Notes: generated by a model from the sequence alone, not told the origin. DNA of 58,230 nt from Gammaproteobacteria bacterium (GCA_030427065.1 JAUHWU010000004.1:1-58230), one strand, 5' to 3'. Counted from the first letter of the stretch, positions 10,038 to 19,031 are shown. A program made the numbers and translations.

Positions 10038-11162
10038 GTGAGTAACAGACAGACACTGACAGCAGCCAAAACCTGGGTTGTCAAAATCGGCAGCTCCCTG
10101 CTCACCGATGACGGGAAAGGGTTGAACCGGGAAAGCATGGCAGCCTGGGTAAGGCAGATTGCCGGTTTTCGTGATGCCGGTCTTTGTGTAGTGCTGGTCT
10201 CTTCCGGCGCAGTGGCTGAAGGGGTATTGCGTCTGGGACTAAAAGGCAGACCCACTGCCATCCATGAACAACAGGCCGCTGCCGCTGTTGGCCAGATGGG
10301 GCTGATCCAGGCATACGAATCCGAATTCAAGAAATTTGATCTGCATACCGCCCAGATTCTTCTAACCCATGATGACCTGTCTAACAGAAAGCGTTATTTG
10401 AATGCACGTACCACCTTGATGACATTGCTCAAGCTGGGGGTTGTACCGGTGGTGAATGAAAATGACACCGTTGTTACCGATGAGATCTGTTTTGGCGATA
10501 ACGACACACTCGCGGGCCTGGTGGCCAACCTGATCAATGCCGATGCCATGGTTATTCTGACTGACCAGGATGGGCTCTATGAATCAGATCCGCGTAACAA
10601 TCCACAGGCCAAACTGGTAAGCCAGGCGCAAAGTAATAACGACGAACTGTTTGATTTCGCAGGCACCGGTCACGGTGATCTTGGTCGTGGCGGAATGCTG
10701 ACCAAGGTAAAGGCCGCACGGCTTGCCGCCAGGTCGGGGACTGCCACCTGTATTGTTAACGGCAGGAAGCCTGATATCCTGGCAATGCTGCGGGAAGGGA
10801 CTGAAGTGGGTACGCTTCTACTGCCAGAAAGCGAGCCACTGGCGGCGCGCAAGCAATGGCTTGCCAGTCACCTTAAAGTGAAAGGTGTATTCACGCTTGA
10901 TGCCGGCGCTGTTCGGGTTTTAAAAGAATCAGGCAAAAGCCTGCTGCCTGTAGGAATCACTTCGAGCTCCGGAAACTTTCTGCGTGGAGAAGTCGTCAGC
11001 TGTGTTGATGACAAGGGTAATCCCGTTGCCCGTGGTCTGGTGAATTACAACGCCCAGGAAGCTGCCAGTATCATCGGCCATTCCAGTGAAGAGATTTTTT
11101 CTTTATTGGGCTATGAGGGTGATCACGAAATAATACACAGAGATAATCTTGTGCTTCTTTGA
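10038..11162 (+). CDS. proB: glutamate 5-kinase (374 aa)
   Basis: This enzyme phosphorylates glutamate in the first step of proline synthesis. The N-terminal amino-acid kinase domain (about 1-260) shows [30 protein letters not shown] and [14 protein letters not shown]-terminal PUA domain (about 285-370) is present ([11 protein letters not shown], then [11 protein letters not shown]), the full-length arrangement seen in E. coli. The start is GTG at 10038, with AAAGG directly before it and overlapping the end of obgE. proA is not adjacent. Confidence 0.96.
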   Translation: MSNRQTLTAAKTWVVKIGSSLLTDDGKGLNRESMAAWVRQIAGFRDAGLCVVLVSSGAVAEGVLRLGLKGRPTAIHEQQAAAAVGQMGLIQAYESEFKKFDLHTAQILLTHDDLSNRKRYLNARTTLMTLLKLGVVPVVNENDTVVTDEICFGDNDTLAGLVANLINADAMVILTDQDGLYESDPRNNPQAKLVSQAQSNNDELFDFAGTGHGDLGRGGMLTKVKAARLAARSGTATCIVNGRKPDILAMLREGTEVGTLLLPESEPLAARKQWLASHLKVKGVFTLDAGAVRVLKESGKSLLPVGITSSSGNFLRGEVVSCVDDKGNPVARGLVNYNAQEAASIIGHSSEEIFSLLGYEGDHEIIHRDNLVLL

Positions 11163-11385
11163 GTAAGCTCTGATTTCCTTATTCCCTGAATTCCAGATAC
11201 CGGGTTGTTGGGAAAATGTTCCGCCTGTTCGTCCTTATGCGGCAAACCAGGTGCGGATACAGCCTGAACTTCACGCCTTCTTTCTATTTGACAGAATTGC
11301 CCCCCATCGTTATGTTAGCGGGGTTTCTTAATTACAATAATCACCATAAAACACAGTTAGTATTTTCACCGGTCAGGGGGACTTC

Positions 11386-12255
11386 ATGGGCAAAATCTGT
11401 TGCCGTGTTTCACTATTGTTTGTATTTTCCATTGCCAGCTTTTCCGCGCTGGCAGAGAAAAACTTTTCTGGCGTTTGGGTAGGTAATTACAGCGAGGATT
11501 TTCCTGACCGCTTACCCGGTCCCGAGCTTGGGGACTATGCCGGGCTCCCCCTTAATGATGCTGACAGATTACGGGCGCAGAGCTGGAGCGCTTCACTGAT
11601 CGCGCTGCCTGAATACCAGTGTCGTGTCCATCCATCAGATTATGCCAGCAGCTTTGCCAATATCCGCATTTGGGAAGAACGCGATCCTATCACTGAACAG
11701 TTAATCGCTATTCGTATCCAGCATTTTGCCTGGCAAACCCGGCGCACCATCTGGATGGATGGTCGCGAGCACCCGCCTGAGTTTGCACAACATACTGCGA
11801 TGGGTTTTTCTACCGGGGAATGGGTCGGGCATCAGTTAAAAATCAAAACCACCCATCTTAAGGAAGGCTGGTTACGCCGAAATGGTGTTGCCCGCAGTGA
11901 CCAGGCCACGGTGACCGAATATTTTATTCGCCATGACGATTTGCTGACCTGGACAGTGATTATTGATGACCCCGTTTATCTGGATGAACCTTTCATCAGG
12001 AATCGTGATTATCTTTATTCCATTGACAGTCAGGTGGGCAATTATCCTTGTGATCCGGTGATCGAAATGGTCAGAGAGCCTGGTTATATTCCCCATCATC
12101 TGCCAGGCACCAATACCGATTTGCTGATTTATTCCGAGCGCCATGATATTCCTGTAGAAGCCGCCATGGGGGGCGCCGAAACCATGTATCCGGAATATAT
12201 CGAGCGTTTGCGGGAATTGCCTAAACCCAGTGAATTACAGGCAGGGCAGGAGTAA
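11386..12255 (+). CDS. secreted protein of unknown function with a WLRRNGV motif (289 aa)
   Basis: A signal peptide is visible (MGKICCRVSLLFVFSIASF, cleavage near ALAEK). The mature part starts NFSGVWVGNY, a lipocalin-like opening. Near residue 160 it has GWLRRNGVARSDQATVTEYF, which is matched in the gene at 13249 (GYLRRNGVPYGTQAKLTEYY), so the two proteins are related. Cysteines near residues 79 (YQCRVH) and 224 (NYPCDP) could form a disulfide. The gene is 2 nt from the metallo-beta-lactamase gene, so the two are almost certainly co-transcribed. I know no enzymatic function for the family; it is often seen near DUF6152 genes. Confidence 0.7.
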   Translation: MGKICCRVSLLFVFSIASFSALAEKNFSGVWVGNYSEDFPDRLPGPELGDYAGLPLNDADRLRAQSWSASLIALPEYQCRVHPSDYASSFANIRIWEERDPITEQLIAIRIQHFAWQTRRTIWMDGREHPPEFAQHTAMGFSTGEWVGHQLKIKTTHLKEGWLRRNGVARSDQATVTEYFIRHDDLLTWTVIIDDPVYLDEPFIRNRDYLYSIDSQVGNYPCDPVIEMVREPGYIPHHLPGTNTDLLIYSERHDIPVEAAMGGAETMYPEYIERLRELPKPSELQAGQE

Positions 12256-12257
12256 TT

Positions 12258-13238
12258 ATGAAGAACATTACACTAAATAAACTGTTTGCCATGGTTCCGG
12301 CGCTGGCAGTTTCCATTGTCTTTTCGCAAACGATTATTGTCCCACAAGCACAGGCACAAACCGATTTTGACGCGGTAGAAATCCAGACGCTTAAAGTGCG
12401 TGACAATATTTATATGCTGGTGGGTGCCGGCGGCAATATCACTGTTCAGACTGGAGATGACGGTATCCTGATCATCGACACCCAGTATGCCGAGTTGTCG
12501 GAAAAAAATCTGGCGGCAATCAGGGCGCTGTCTGACAAACCACTGCGTTACATTATCAATACCCATCACCATGGTGATCATGTGGGAGGCAATGCCGAAT
12601 TAAAGGCGGCGGGATTTACTCCCAGTGGCGGTAATGTTGGCGCAGCCTTGTCCAATGCTGGAGAAGGGGCAACTATCTTAGCCCATGAAAATGTACTGTT
12701 GAATATGGCTGGTGACGACAACATGTCTACAGAAATGTGGCCGACCATGACCTACTTTGCCGACAAAAAAGATCTCTACTTCAATGGCGAAGGGGTGCGG
12801 ATAATTCATCAGCCCAATGCCCATACCAACGGCGACAGTATTGTCTTTTTCCGGAAATCCGATGTGATTACCACGGGTGATGCCTATATCACCAGCTTCT
12901 ATCCTTTTATTGATATGTCTTCTGGCGGCACTTTGCAGGGATTTATTGATGCTGCCAATGCCATTATTGACCTTATCATTCCGGAATATGGCCAGGACGG
13001 CGGTACCCTCGTCATTCCCGGTCATGGCAGACTCAGTGATATTGGGGATGTCATTAACTGGCGAGAAATGCTGACAATCATCAGGGATCGCATCATTGAT
13101 ATGAAACAGCGTGGCATGAGCCTGGAAGAAGTCCTCGCTGCCAGACCCACCAGAGACTATGACCCACGTTGGGCGGGGCAGGGAATTTTTTCCACTGAAA
13201 ATTTTGTCACTGCAGCCTACATGACACTGGTAGATTAA
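12258..13238 (+). CDS. secreted metallo-beta-lactamase-fold hydrolase (326 aa)
   Basis: This is an MBL-fold metal-dependent hydrolase with an N-terminal signal peptide (cleavage near AQAQT, residue 34). The zinc site is complete: NTHHHGDHVGGN (HxHxDH, about residue 98), AHTNGDS (about 190), TTGDAY (Asp about 212) and PGHGR (last His about 254). It resembles periplasmic cyclase/beta-lactamase-like MBL proteins rather than true class B enzymes, and the substrate is unknown. A paralogue with the same motif order is at 45823-46806; this copy has about 20 extra residues after GGN. It sits between two related secreted proteins, which suggests a shared extracytoplasmic pathway. Confidence 0.85.
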   Translation: MKNITLNKLFAMVPALAVSIVFSQTIIVPQAQAQTDFDAVEIQTLKVRDNIYMLVGAGGNITVQTGDDGILIIDTQYAELSEKNLAAIRALSDKPLRYIINTHHHGDHVGGNAELKAAGFTPSGGNVGAALSNAGEGATILAHENVLLNMAGDDNMSTEMWPTMTYFADKKDLYFNGEGVRIIHQPNAHTNGDSIVFFRKSDVITTGDAYITSFYPFIDMSSGGTLQGFIDAANAIIDLIIPEYGQDGGTLVIPGHGRLSDIGDVINWREMLTIIRDRIIDMKQRGMSLEEVLAARPTRDYDPRWAGQGIFSTENFVTAAYMTLVD

Positions 13239-13248
13239 GGAGCGACAC

Positions 13249-13998
13249 ATGAAAACAAGCATGATCAAACTAATATTGTCGACTCTTCTCCTGTTTTCGG
13301 CCATCGATTTATCAGCACAACCGGGTGGAGAACAACAATCGGCACGGGAAATGGCCGCCATTGACATCACCGGTAACTGGGTTTCACTGGTGACTGAAGA
13401 CTGGCGTTTCAGAATGGTGGTAGCTAATGCTGGTGACTACGAGGGCATAGGCTTAACGCCCAAAGGCCGGGAAATTGCCAATGCCTGGGACCCTGACGCT
13501 GATCTGGCCGCAGGCAACGCCTGCAAGGCCTATGGAGCCGGTGGTCTGATGCGAATTCCTACCCGCTTGAATATCAGTTGGGTAAGCGACAATGTCCTGC
13601 AGATTGACACCGATGCCGGCATGCAGACGCGTTTACTCAAGTTTGGTCCGGCGCAGGATAATGCCGGTGCCGGGACTCTGCAGGGGGTCACCAGGGCCAG
13701 CTGGCAGATAGAAAGGGAAGGCGGTTTTGGTGGCGCAGTGACAGGTGGCAGCATCAATGCAGTAACCACTGATATGGCGCCGGGATACCTGCGTCGTAAT
13801 GGGGTGCCTTACGGCACGCAGGCTAAGCTGACAGAGTATTATGAGTTGTTGATTGGTGGTGATGGGACGCATTACCTGACAGTGATCTCTATACTGGAGG
13901 ATCCTGAACATCTGACTCAGTTGTATACTACCAGTGCCAATTTCAAAAGAGAGCTTGATGGTTCCAAATGGAATCCTTCGGAATGCGAGGTCCAATAG
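13249..13998 (+). CDS. secreted protein related to the 11386 product (249 aa)
   Basis: The N-terminus is a signal peptide (MKTSMIKLILSTLLLFSAI, cleavage near LSAQ). A beta-rich domain follows, beginning ITGNWVSLVTEDWRFRM. The motif GYLRRNGVPYGTQAKLTEYY (about residue 181) is shared with the gene at 11386, as is a closing EDPEHLTQLY stretch comparable to DDPVYLDEPF. The gene is 10 nt downstream of the metallo-beta-lactamase gene and is the last of the three-gene unit. It may be a lipocalin-like binding protein, but no function is established. Confidence 0.7.
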   Translation: MKTSMIKLILSTLLLFSAIDLSAQPGGEQQSAREMAAIDITGNWVSLVTEDWRFRMVVANAGDYEGIGLTPKGREIANAWDPDADLAAGNACKAYGAGGLMRIPTRLNISWVSDNVLQIDTDAGMQTRLLKFGPAQDNAGAGTLQGVTRASWQIEREGGFGGAVTGGSINAVTTDMAPGYLRRNGVPYGTQAKLTEYYELLIGGDGTHYLTVISILEDPEHLTQLYTTSANFKRELDGSKWNPSECEVQ

Positions 13999-14012
13999 TA
14001 GCTATTACGCTC

Positions 14013-14127
14013 GGCTACTCATCGTTAAAAATGTGCTCAGTCGGTCATGTGCTCAATGTACACTTTCTCCCTGCGCGCATTTTTGCCTCGATTAGCCAGC
14101 GCTCATGACGCTACCAAATTTTGAGCG
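14013..14127. repeat. long imperfect inverted-repeat element
   Basis: Two nested stems lie here. GGCTA-ATCG at 14013-14024 pairs with CGATTAGCC at 14089-14097, and AAAAATGTGC at 14027-14036 pairs with GCGCATTTTT at 14075-14084. The inner loop carries two copies of ATGTGCTCA. A second, shorter inverted repeat follows (CGCTCA at 14100-14105 and TGAGCG at 14122-14127). The base pattern is unlike the flanking genes and looks like a mobile intergenic hairpin element. It lies between convergent genes. Confidence 0.55.
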
Positions 14128-14211
14128 TTTATGATGAACTGCATTCACCTTATTCAGAAAAAAAGCGGAAAATAGAAGGAAATAGCTGGAATAGCCGCAA
14201 AGAAACATAAT

Positions 14212-14240
14212 AAAAAAGGCCGCATAAGCGGCCTTTTTTT
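14212..14240. terminator. bidirectional Rho-independent terminator
   Basis: A GC-rich stem (GGCCGC/GCGGCC) with an ATAA loop is flanked by six A on the left and seven T on the right. It can therefore end transcription from both sides, serving the 11386-13998 unit on the plus strand and the DUF6152 gene on the minus strand. Confidence 0.9.
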
Positions 14241-14268
14241 CTTTCAGTGGCCAGTAGCCACCAAATGA

Positions 14269-14664
14269 TTAATCGAAGGTTTGATCTTCCGAGAAGCCCC
14301 AGCCGAAACCGTCTGCCGGACGCAGAATACTTTCCATGCGCATACGGTGATCGCTTCGGTCTCTCGAGGGTTGTCCGGTGATGATGACTTCGTCACCCGG
14401 TTTGAATGAGGTTCTTGTCAGTCCCTGTCGCATCAGCAGTGTAGCACCGCCCCACTCAACGCCCCAGCGTTGCTCATTGCCATCTTCATCCGGTGCCATA
14501 ACCATCACAGAGGCGTGGGGATTACGGAAATTCATCTGCACCAGTTTGCCCTTAATCTCAATCATGGTGTCCATGTCATAAGTGGCTTGAAACGAGTGAT
14601 GTGCAAACGCGGAAGGAACCAGGATTAAACTGGCAAACACACTAAAAATTTTGATTAATTTCAT
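14269..14664 (-). CDS. DUF6152-family secreted protein (131 aa)
   Basis: I chose ATG 14664 because GGGGGAAG lies just upstream; an earlier in-frame start would put 27 polar residues before the signal peptide. The signal peptide MKLIKIFSVFASLILVPSA should be cut after AFA, leaving a mature chain that begins HHSFQATYD. A second histidine is in NPHASVMV, and a small beta-barrel-like domain follows (KGKLVQMNFRNPH, FKPGDEVIITGQPSRD). This is the DUF6152 pattern. A histidine at the very N-terminus is the arrangement used for copper binding in CopC-like proteins and LPMOs, but for this family the idea is my inference. Confidence 0.8.
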   Translation of the reverse strand: MKLIKIFSVFASLILVPSAFAHHSFQATYDMDTMIEIKGKLVQMNFRNPHASVMVMAPDEDGNEQRWGVEWGGATLLMRQGLTRTSFKPGDEVIITGQPSRDRSDHRMRMESILRPADGFGWGFSEDQTFD

Positions 14665-14775
14665 ACTAACTTCCCCCAAACTGTTATGGCTGGCCTGGTA
14701 AGCCCCAGTGCCGGGATTATAACTGAAGGGTCGGTGCCTTTGCATTTCTTTATGGGGACTTGTTCAGCAGGCATT

Positions 14776-14801
14776 AAAAAACCGGCTAATGCCGGTTTTT
14801 T
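14776..14801 (-). terminator. Rho-independent terminator after rpsT
   Basis: The inverted repeat is AAAAAACCGGC, loop TAAT, GCCGGTTTTTT. Read on the minus strand it follows the rpsT stop by about 27 nt and has the T-tract needed for termination. It is symmetric and could also stop plus-strand transcripts. Confidence 0.88.
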
Positions 14802-14828
14802 AATAAAATCATAGGCTTAACAATTCAA

Positions 14829-15095
14829 TCAGACTTTAAGCGCCTTGATTGCACTGTTCAGGCGACTTTTATGGCGTGCTGCCTTGTTGGCATGAATGAT
14901 TCCCTTGTCAGAAAGTCGATCAATGACGGGAACAGCTGCATTATAGGCAGTGGTTGCCTGATCATAATCCTTGCTATCAATGGCCGCATTCACTTTCTTG
15001 ATATAGGTACGAACCATGGAACGTGCACTTGCGTTGTGCTTGCGTCGGTTTTCTGCCTGTCGTGCCCTTTTACGAGCCTGTGGAGAGTTTGCCAA
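14829..15095 (-). CDS. rpsT: 30S ribosomal protein S20
   Basis: S20 is an early-binding protein of the small subunit. The 88-residue product begins [18 protein letters not shown] and ends with [12 protein letters not shown], clear family signatures, and is very basic. The start codon is TTG (15093-15095) with AAAGGAG 6 nt upstream. E. coli rpsT also starts with UUG, and the weak start takes part in autoregulation there, so similar control is likely. It is divergent from murJ, as in Pseudomonas. Confidence 0.96.
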   Translation of the reverse strand: MANSPQARKRARQAENRRKHNASARSMVRTYIKKVNAAIDSKDYDQATTAYNAAVPVIDRLSDKGIIHANKAARHKSRLNSAIKALKV

Positions 15096-15337
15096 AGGGG
15101 GCTCCTTTACTTTTATAGCTGTTATTTATAGCTTTTATAAGCTTCGAATTGGTTACGTGGTATCAGTGTTTTTGCATTGCCCGGAGGTGAATCCGTTAAA
15201 CACAATGTTTGCTTACTGAAAAAAGACGCGAATCATGCAGTTTTAAAGGGTATTTGTCAACTCCCAGACCATGCTATTGCAGAACAAATGCTGTGTTAAG
15301 ATGCGCTTTGAGGCGTGAACCCGGAGAAATATAGAGC

Positions 15338-16909
15338 GTGCAGGCAGTTGAAGACAGGCCGGAACAGACCGGGGTAGCGAAGTCGAGTCTGGTTGTTTCC
15401 TCGATGACCTTTGTGTCCCGAATACTGGGCCTGGTGCGTGAAATCGTTTTTGCCGCGGTATTCGGGGATGGACCGGCTGCCGATGCCTTTTTTGTTGCCT
15501 TCAGAATTCCTAACTTCCTGCGCCGCCTGTTTGCGGAAGGCGCGTTTTCCCAGGCCTTCGTGCCGGTACTCTCACAATACCGTAAAAATCGACCGTTTGT
15601 TGATATCAAGGCACTGGTAGACCATGTGGCGGGTCGATTATCCCTGATTTTAGTTGTGGTGACAGTGATTGGCATTGTTGCGGCTCCCATGGTGGGAGGA
15701 CTTTTCGCCTTTGGTTACCTGGATACACCGGATAAATTTGCCTTGCTGGTGAAGATGCTTCGCATCACCTTTCCCTACATTCTGCTTATATCCCTGACCG
15801 GTTTTGCTGGCTCAATTCTTAATTCCTATGGCCGCTTTGCCGTTCCTGCGATGACGCCGATTCTGCTGAATCTCACCCTGATCAGTTGTGCCTTGCTGTT
15901 AAGTCCGCTGATGGCCGAGCCGGTGGTAGCATTGGCGTGGGGCGTGTTGATTGCCGGATTTATCCAGCTGATGTTCCAGTTGCCGTTCCTGAATCATCTG
16001 AGGCTGATACCCAGACCCAGACTGAAGCCCAGGCATGAGGGCGTCAGCAAGGTGATTGCCCTGATGATTCCGGTGATGTTCAGTGTCTCTGTGGGACAGA
16101 TCAACCTGTTGCTTGATACTGTGCTTGCTACAGCCCTGCAGGGCGATGGGGCAGTGAGTTGGTTGTATTACTCAGACCGCCTGATGGAATTACCGCTGGG
16201 CATCTTTGCGATTGCCATAGCGACTGTAATTCTGCCAACTCTCTCCAGAATTCATGCAGCGCAAGCCACAGAGCAGTTCATTGAGACTCTGGACTGGAGT
16301 TTGCGCACAATCCTGTTGCTGGGGTTGCCCGCGACTCTGGCGCTGGTGGTGCTGGCCGAGCCATTGATTGTCACCATATACCAGCATGGGGCGTTCGGAG
16401 CAGAATCGGTACCCCCAACCGCCATGAGCTTGAAGGCCTATGCAGTGGGACTGTTGGGCTTTATGAGTATTAAAGTCCTGGCAACGGCCTATTTTTCCCG
16501 TCAGGACACCTCCACCCCGGTGCGCTATGCGGTGATTGCCATGGTGAGTAACATGGTATTTAACCTGATGCTTATCATACCCCTGGCCCATGTTGGTCTG
16601 GCTCTGGCTACCTCGTTATCGGCCTTTGTGAATGCCGGTCTGTTGTTGTACGGGCTGGTGAAAACAGGGGTTTTTCATTTCCGTGTGCACTGGCTGATTT
16701 ATCTGGTACAGGCAGCTGCAGCCAATATTGTGATGGTGCTGGTTTTGACTTTCTTTCTCTCTGGTAGCAGCCTGGAGTTATGGATTAATGCGACGACTGT
16801 GTCGCGAATTACCATGCTGAGTGTTCTGTGTTTGGCGGGCGCCGGCAGTTATGCGCTGACATTATTGGCTTGTGGGGTCAGGCCTTCCCATTTTCGCCAT
16901 AGTGTATAA
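15338..16909 (+). CDS. murJ: lipid II flippase MurJ (523 aa)
   Basis: MurJ moves the peptidoglycan precursor lipid II across the inner membrane. The N-terminus shows SSMTFVSRILGLVREIVFA and ADAFFVAFRIPNFLRRLFAEGAF in two pieces, the hallmark of the MviN/MurJ family. Around 14 hydrophobic segments span the protein. Arg and Asp residues of the central cavity (DAFFVAFRIPN) are present. The start is GTG at 15338 with GGAG about 12 nt upstream. ribF follows after 82 nt. Confidence 0.95.
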   Translation: MQAVEDRPEQTGVAKSSLVVSSMTFVSRILGLVREIVFAAVFGDGPAADAFFVAFRIPNFLRRLFAEGAFSQAFVPVLSQYRKNRPFVDIKALVDHVAGRLSLILVVVTVIGIVAAPMVGGLFAFGYLDTPDKFALLVKMLRITFPYILLISLTGFAGSILNSYGRFAVPAMTPILLNLTLISCALLLSPLMAEPVVALAWGVLIAGFIQLMFQLPFLNHLRLIPRPRLKPRHEGVSKVIALMIPVMFSVSVGQINLLLDTVLATALQGDGAVSWLYYSDRLMELPLGIFAIAIATVILPTLSRIHAAQATEQFIETLDWSLRTILLLGLPATLALVVLAEPLIVTIYQHGAFGAESVPPTAMSLKAYAVGLLGFMSIKVLATAYFSRQDTSTPVRYAVIAMVSNMVFNLMLIIPLAHVGLALATSLSAFVNAGLLLYGLVKTGVFHFRVHWLIYLVQAAAANIVMVLVLTFFLSGSSLELWINATTVSRITMLSVLCLAGAGSYALTLLACGVRPSHFRHSV

Positions 16910-16991
16910 AAACACGGGTATGGACAATCTTGATGTATCAGGCCGCCGCACTGGCATATAATAGCCGGCTTTTTGTTAACAAGCAGATGCC

Positions 16992-17930
16992 ATGAGTGTT
17001 TTTTCTGATTTCCCGTCCTTCCGCTCAGTTCACGAGGGATGTGTTGCTACCATTGGTAAGTATGACGGCATGCATGTTGGTCATCAGCATGTACTGAAGA
17101 CCCTGTGCCACACCGCTGATATCAGGGGCTTGCCCGCTGTCGTCATCGTAAGCGAACCTCATCCGGAAGAATTTTTCTCCAGCACAAATGCTGCGCCACG
17201 TCTGATGCCGTTTCAGGAGAAGGTGGATTTTCTGCTGTCTTTTGGGATCAATGCGGTTTTTCGTATGACCTTTGATAATGCGCTTTGTAATCAGGCCCCG
17301 ACAGCATTTATTCAGGAATACCTGATAGAAGGTCTGGGGGTGAAAGCAATAATCGTCGGTGATGATTTTCGTTTTGGCAAAAACCGTAAAGGGGATTTTC
17401 AACTGTTGCAGAAAGCGGGCAGGGAGCTCGGCTTTGAAGTGATTCGGGAAATTCCATTCAAGTACGAAAATCATCGGGTCAGTAGCACCCTGGTCAGGAA
17501 TTATCTCGAGCAGGGAGATTGTGAAAAAGTCCGTTCATTGCTTGGCCGTTACTACAGTGTCAGCGGACGTGTTGAGACGGGGAAAAAACTTGGTCGTGAG
17601 TTGGGGACACCCACTGCCAACATAGACCTGGAAGGACGTCGACTGCCATTACATGGTATTTTCAGTGTGCTTGTTGAATTTGAGGGTAAAACCTTGCAAG
17701 GCATAGCCAGCGTTGGCTTCAATCCCACAGTGGAAAACAGTGAAGTGGCTAAACTGGAGGTCTATATTTTTGACTTTGACAAAGATATTTATGGTGAGCG
17801 TCTGGTAGTAAGTTTTATCGAAAAACTCAGGGACGAGCTCAAATTTCCCGATCTGGAAAGCCTGAAGCAACAGATGGTCGTTGATATTGAACAGGCCAGA
17901 CAATCACTGCAAAGCCTGCCAATGGCATGA
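16992..17930 (+). CDS. ribF: bifunctional riboflavin kinase/FAD synthetase (312 aa)
   Basis: RibF converts riboflavin to FMN and FAD. The N-terminal FAD synthetase half (about 1-185) contains ATIGKYDGMHVGHQ (GxFDGxHxGH-type nucleotide site) and VVGDDFRFGKNRKGD. The C-terminal riboflavin kinase half has GRELGTPTANIDLEGR (PTAN motif), GIFSVLVEF and VEVYIFDFDKDIYGE-type residues. The usual downstream neighbour ileS is missing: lspA starts only 21 nt after the stop. No FMN riboswitch is visible upstream. Confidence 0.95.
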   Translation: MSVFSDFPSFRSVHEGCVATIGKYDGMHVGHQHVLKTLCHTADIRGLPAVVIVSEPHPEEFFSSTNAAPRLMPFQEKVDFLLSFGINAVFRMTFDNALCNQAPTAFIQEYLIEGLGVKAIIVGDDFRFGKNRKGDFQLLQKAGRELGFEVIREIPFKYENHRVSSTLVRNYLEQGDCEKVRSLLGRYYSVSGRVETGKKLGRELGTPTANIDLEGRRLPLHGIFSVLVEFEGKTLQGIASVGFNPTVENSEVAKLEVYIFDFDKDIYGERLVVSFIEKLRDELKFPDLESLKQQMVVDIEQARQSLQSLPMA

Positions 17931-17951
17931 GTATTCAGAGAAAGGTAAACC

Positions 17952-18473
17952 ATGGACAGTAAGAAAACCTCGACAAAACCCTTCAGCCTGCTGGCCCTGT
18001 TCACCCTTTCCGGTTTGATAGTAGTGGTCGATCAGGTGACTAAATACGTAAGTAATAGCAACCTGACAGAACATATGCCGGTAGCGGTGATCCCGGGATT
18101 TGATTTACTGCTTGCCTATAATCGTGGCGCAGCCTTCAGCTTTCTCAATGATGCCGGAGGCTGGCAACGCTGGTTGTTAACCGGAATTTCCATAGCAGTA
18201 AGCGGTTTTCTGCTGGCCTGGCTGATTAAATTACCGAAAACCCAGCGGCTGCTCGGTTTTGCCCTGGCTCTCATTCTGGGGGGGGCGGTGGGAAATTTAA
18301 TTGATCGTATGCTGGCCGGTTATGTCATCGATTTTATAAGTCTTTATTTTATGGACTATCGTTTTGCTACTTTTAATATTGCGGATGCTGCCATCAGTAT
18401 TGGTGCTGCGCTCATGATTCTGGATATCGTTATTGATTTCAGGCGATCAAATGCCGCCAATACCGCAACCTGA
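17952..18473 (+). CDS. lspA: lipoprotein signal peptidase (signal peptidase II)
   Basis: This inner-membrane aspartyl protease removes signal peptides from diacylated prolipoproteins. The 173-residue product has four hydrophobic segments and the conserved motifs VDQVTKY (about 26), NRGAAFSFL (about 57), GGAVGNLIDRM (about 114, catalytic Asp) and YVIDFI (about 127, second Asp region). It is cotranscribed with fkpB (15 nt gap). It directly follows ribF here, instead of ileS. Confidence 0.95.
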   Translation: MDSKKTSTKPFSLLALFTLSGLIVVVDQVTKYVSNSNLTEHMPVAVIPGFDLLLAYNRGAAFSFLNDAGGWQRWLLTGISIAVSGFLLAWLIKLPKTQRLLGFALALILGGAVGNLIDRMLAGYVIDFISLYFMDYRFATFNIADAAISIGAALMILDIVIDFRRSNAANTAT

Positions 18474-18488
18474 GAGCGCTATCCAGAC

Positions 18489-19031
18489 ATGGAAAAAATT
18501 ACTCTTAACGATATCACCCTGGATAATCAGGAGTCTGATACCACTCTAAAGCCTGCAAGGGTCCATGAGCTGGCAGACTATGCCGATGATCAGGTAGGGC
18601 CGGGGAAGCAGGTCACCTTGAATTTTGAGCTTGCCCTGGCGCAGGGGGAAATCATCGACAGCAACTTTGAGCAGGCGCCGGCGCAGTTTACAGTTGGTGA
18701 TGGCAATCTTCTGCCAGGTTTTGAGTTATCCATGTTTGGTATGCGTGCCGGTGAGGAAAAAACCCGGCTAATACCCGCTCTGCAGGCCTTTGGGCAGCCA
18801 CGGGAAGAAAATGTGCATAGTTTCCCGCGTTACCGATTTCCTGCAGATTTAGTCATGGAGGTTGGCCTGATGATAAACTTCACTGACAGTGGCGGAAATC
18901 AACAGCCGGGAATGATCAGTAAATTTGATGCCGACAAGGTGGAGATCGACTTCAATCATCCATTGGCGGGCAGAGATATCCAGTTCCGGGTCAAAATCCT
19001 TGGGGTATCATGCAGTGAAATTTCTACCTGA
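18489..19031 (+). CDS. fkpB: FKBP-type peptidyl-prolyl isomerase (SlpA/FkpB type)
   Basis: This cytoplasmic proline isomerase and chaperone has an insert-in-flap domain. The isomerase part has [19 protein letters not shown] and [13 protein letters not shown]; the insert carries [11 protein letters not shown]; the end has [18 protein letters not shown], typical of SlpA. At 180 residues it is slightly longer than the E. coli protein because of about 30 extra N-terminal residues. It lies between lspA and ispH, the standard order. Confidence 0.9.
   Translation: MEKITLNDITLDNQESDTTLKPARVHELADYADDQVGPGKQVTLNFELALAQGEIIDSNFEQAPAQFTVGDGNLLPGFELSMFGMRAGEEKTRLIPALQAFGQPREENVHSFPRYRFPADLVMEVGLMINFTDSGGNQQPGMISKFDADKVEIDFNHPLAGRDIQFRVKILGVSCSEIST

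Noticed and set aside
16910-16991. Possible FMN riboswitch upstream of ribF
   Set aside because: The gap is only 82 bases and has none of the conserved RFN element stems.
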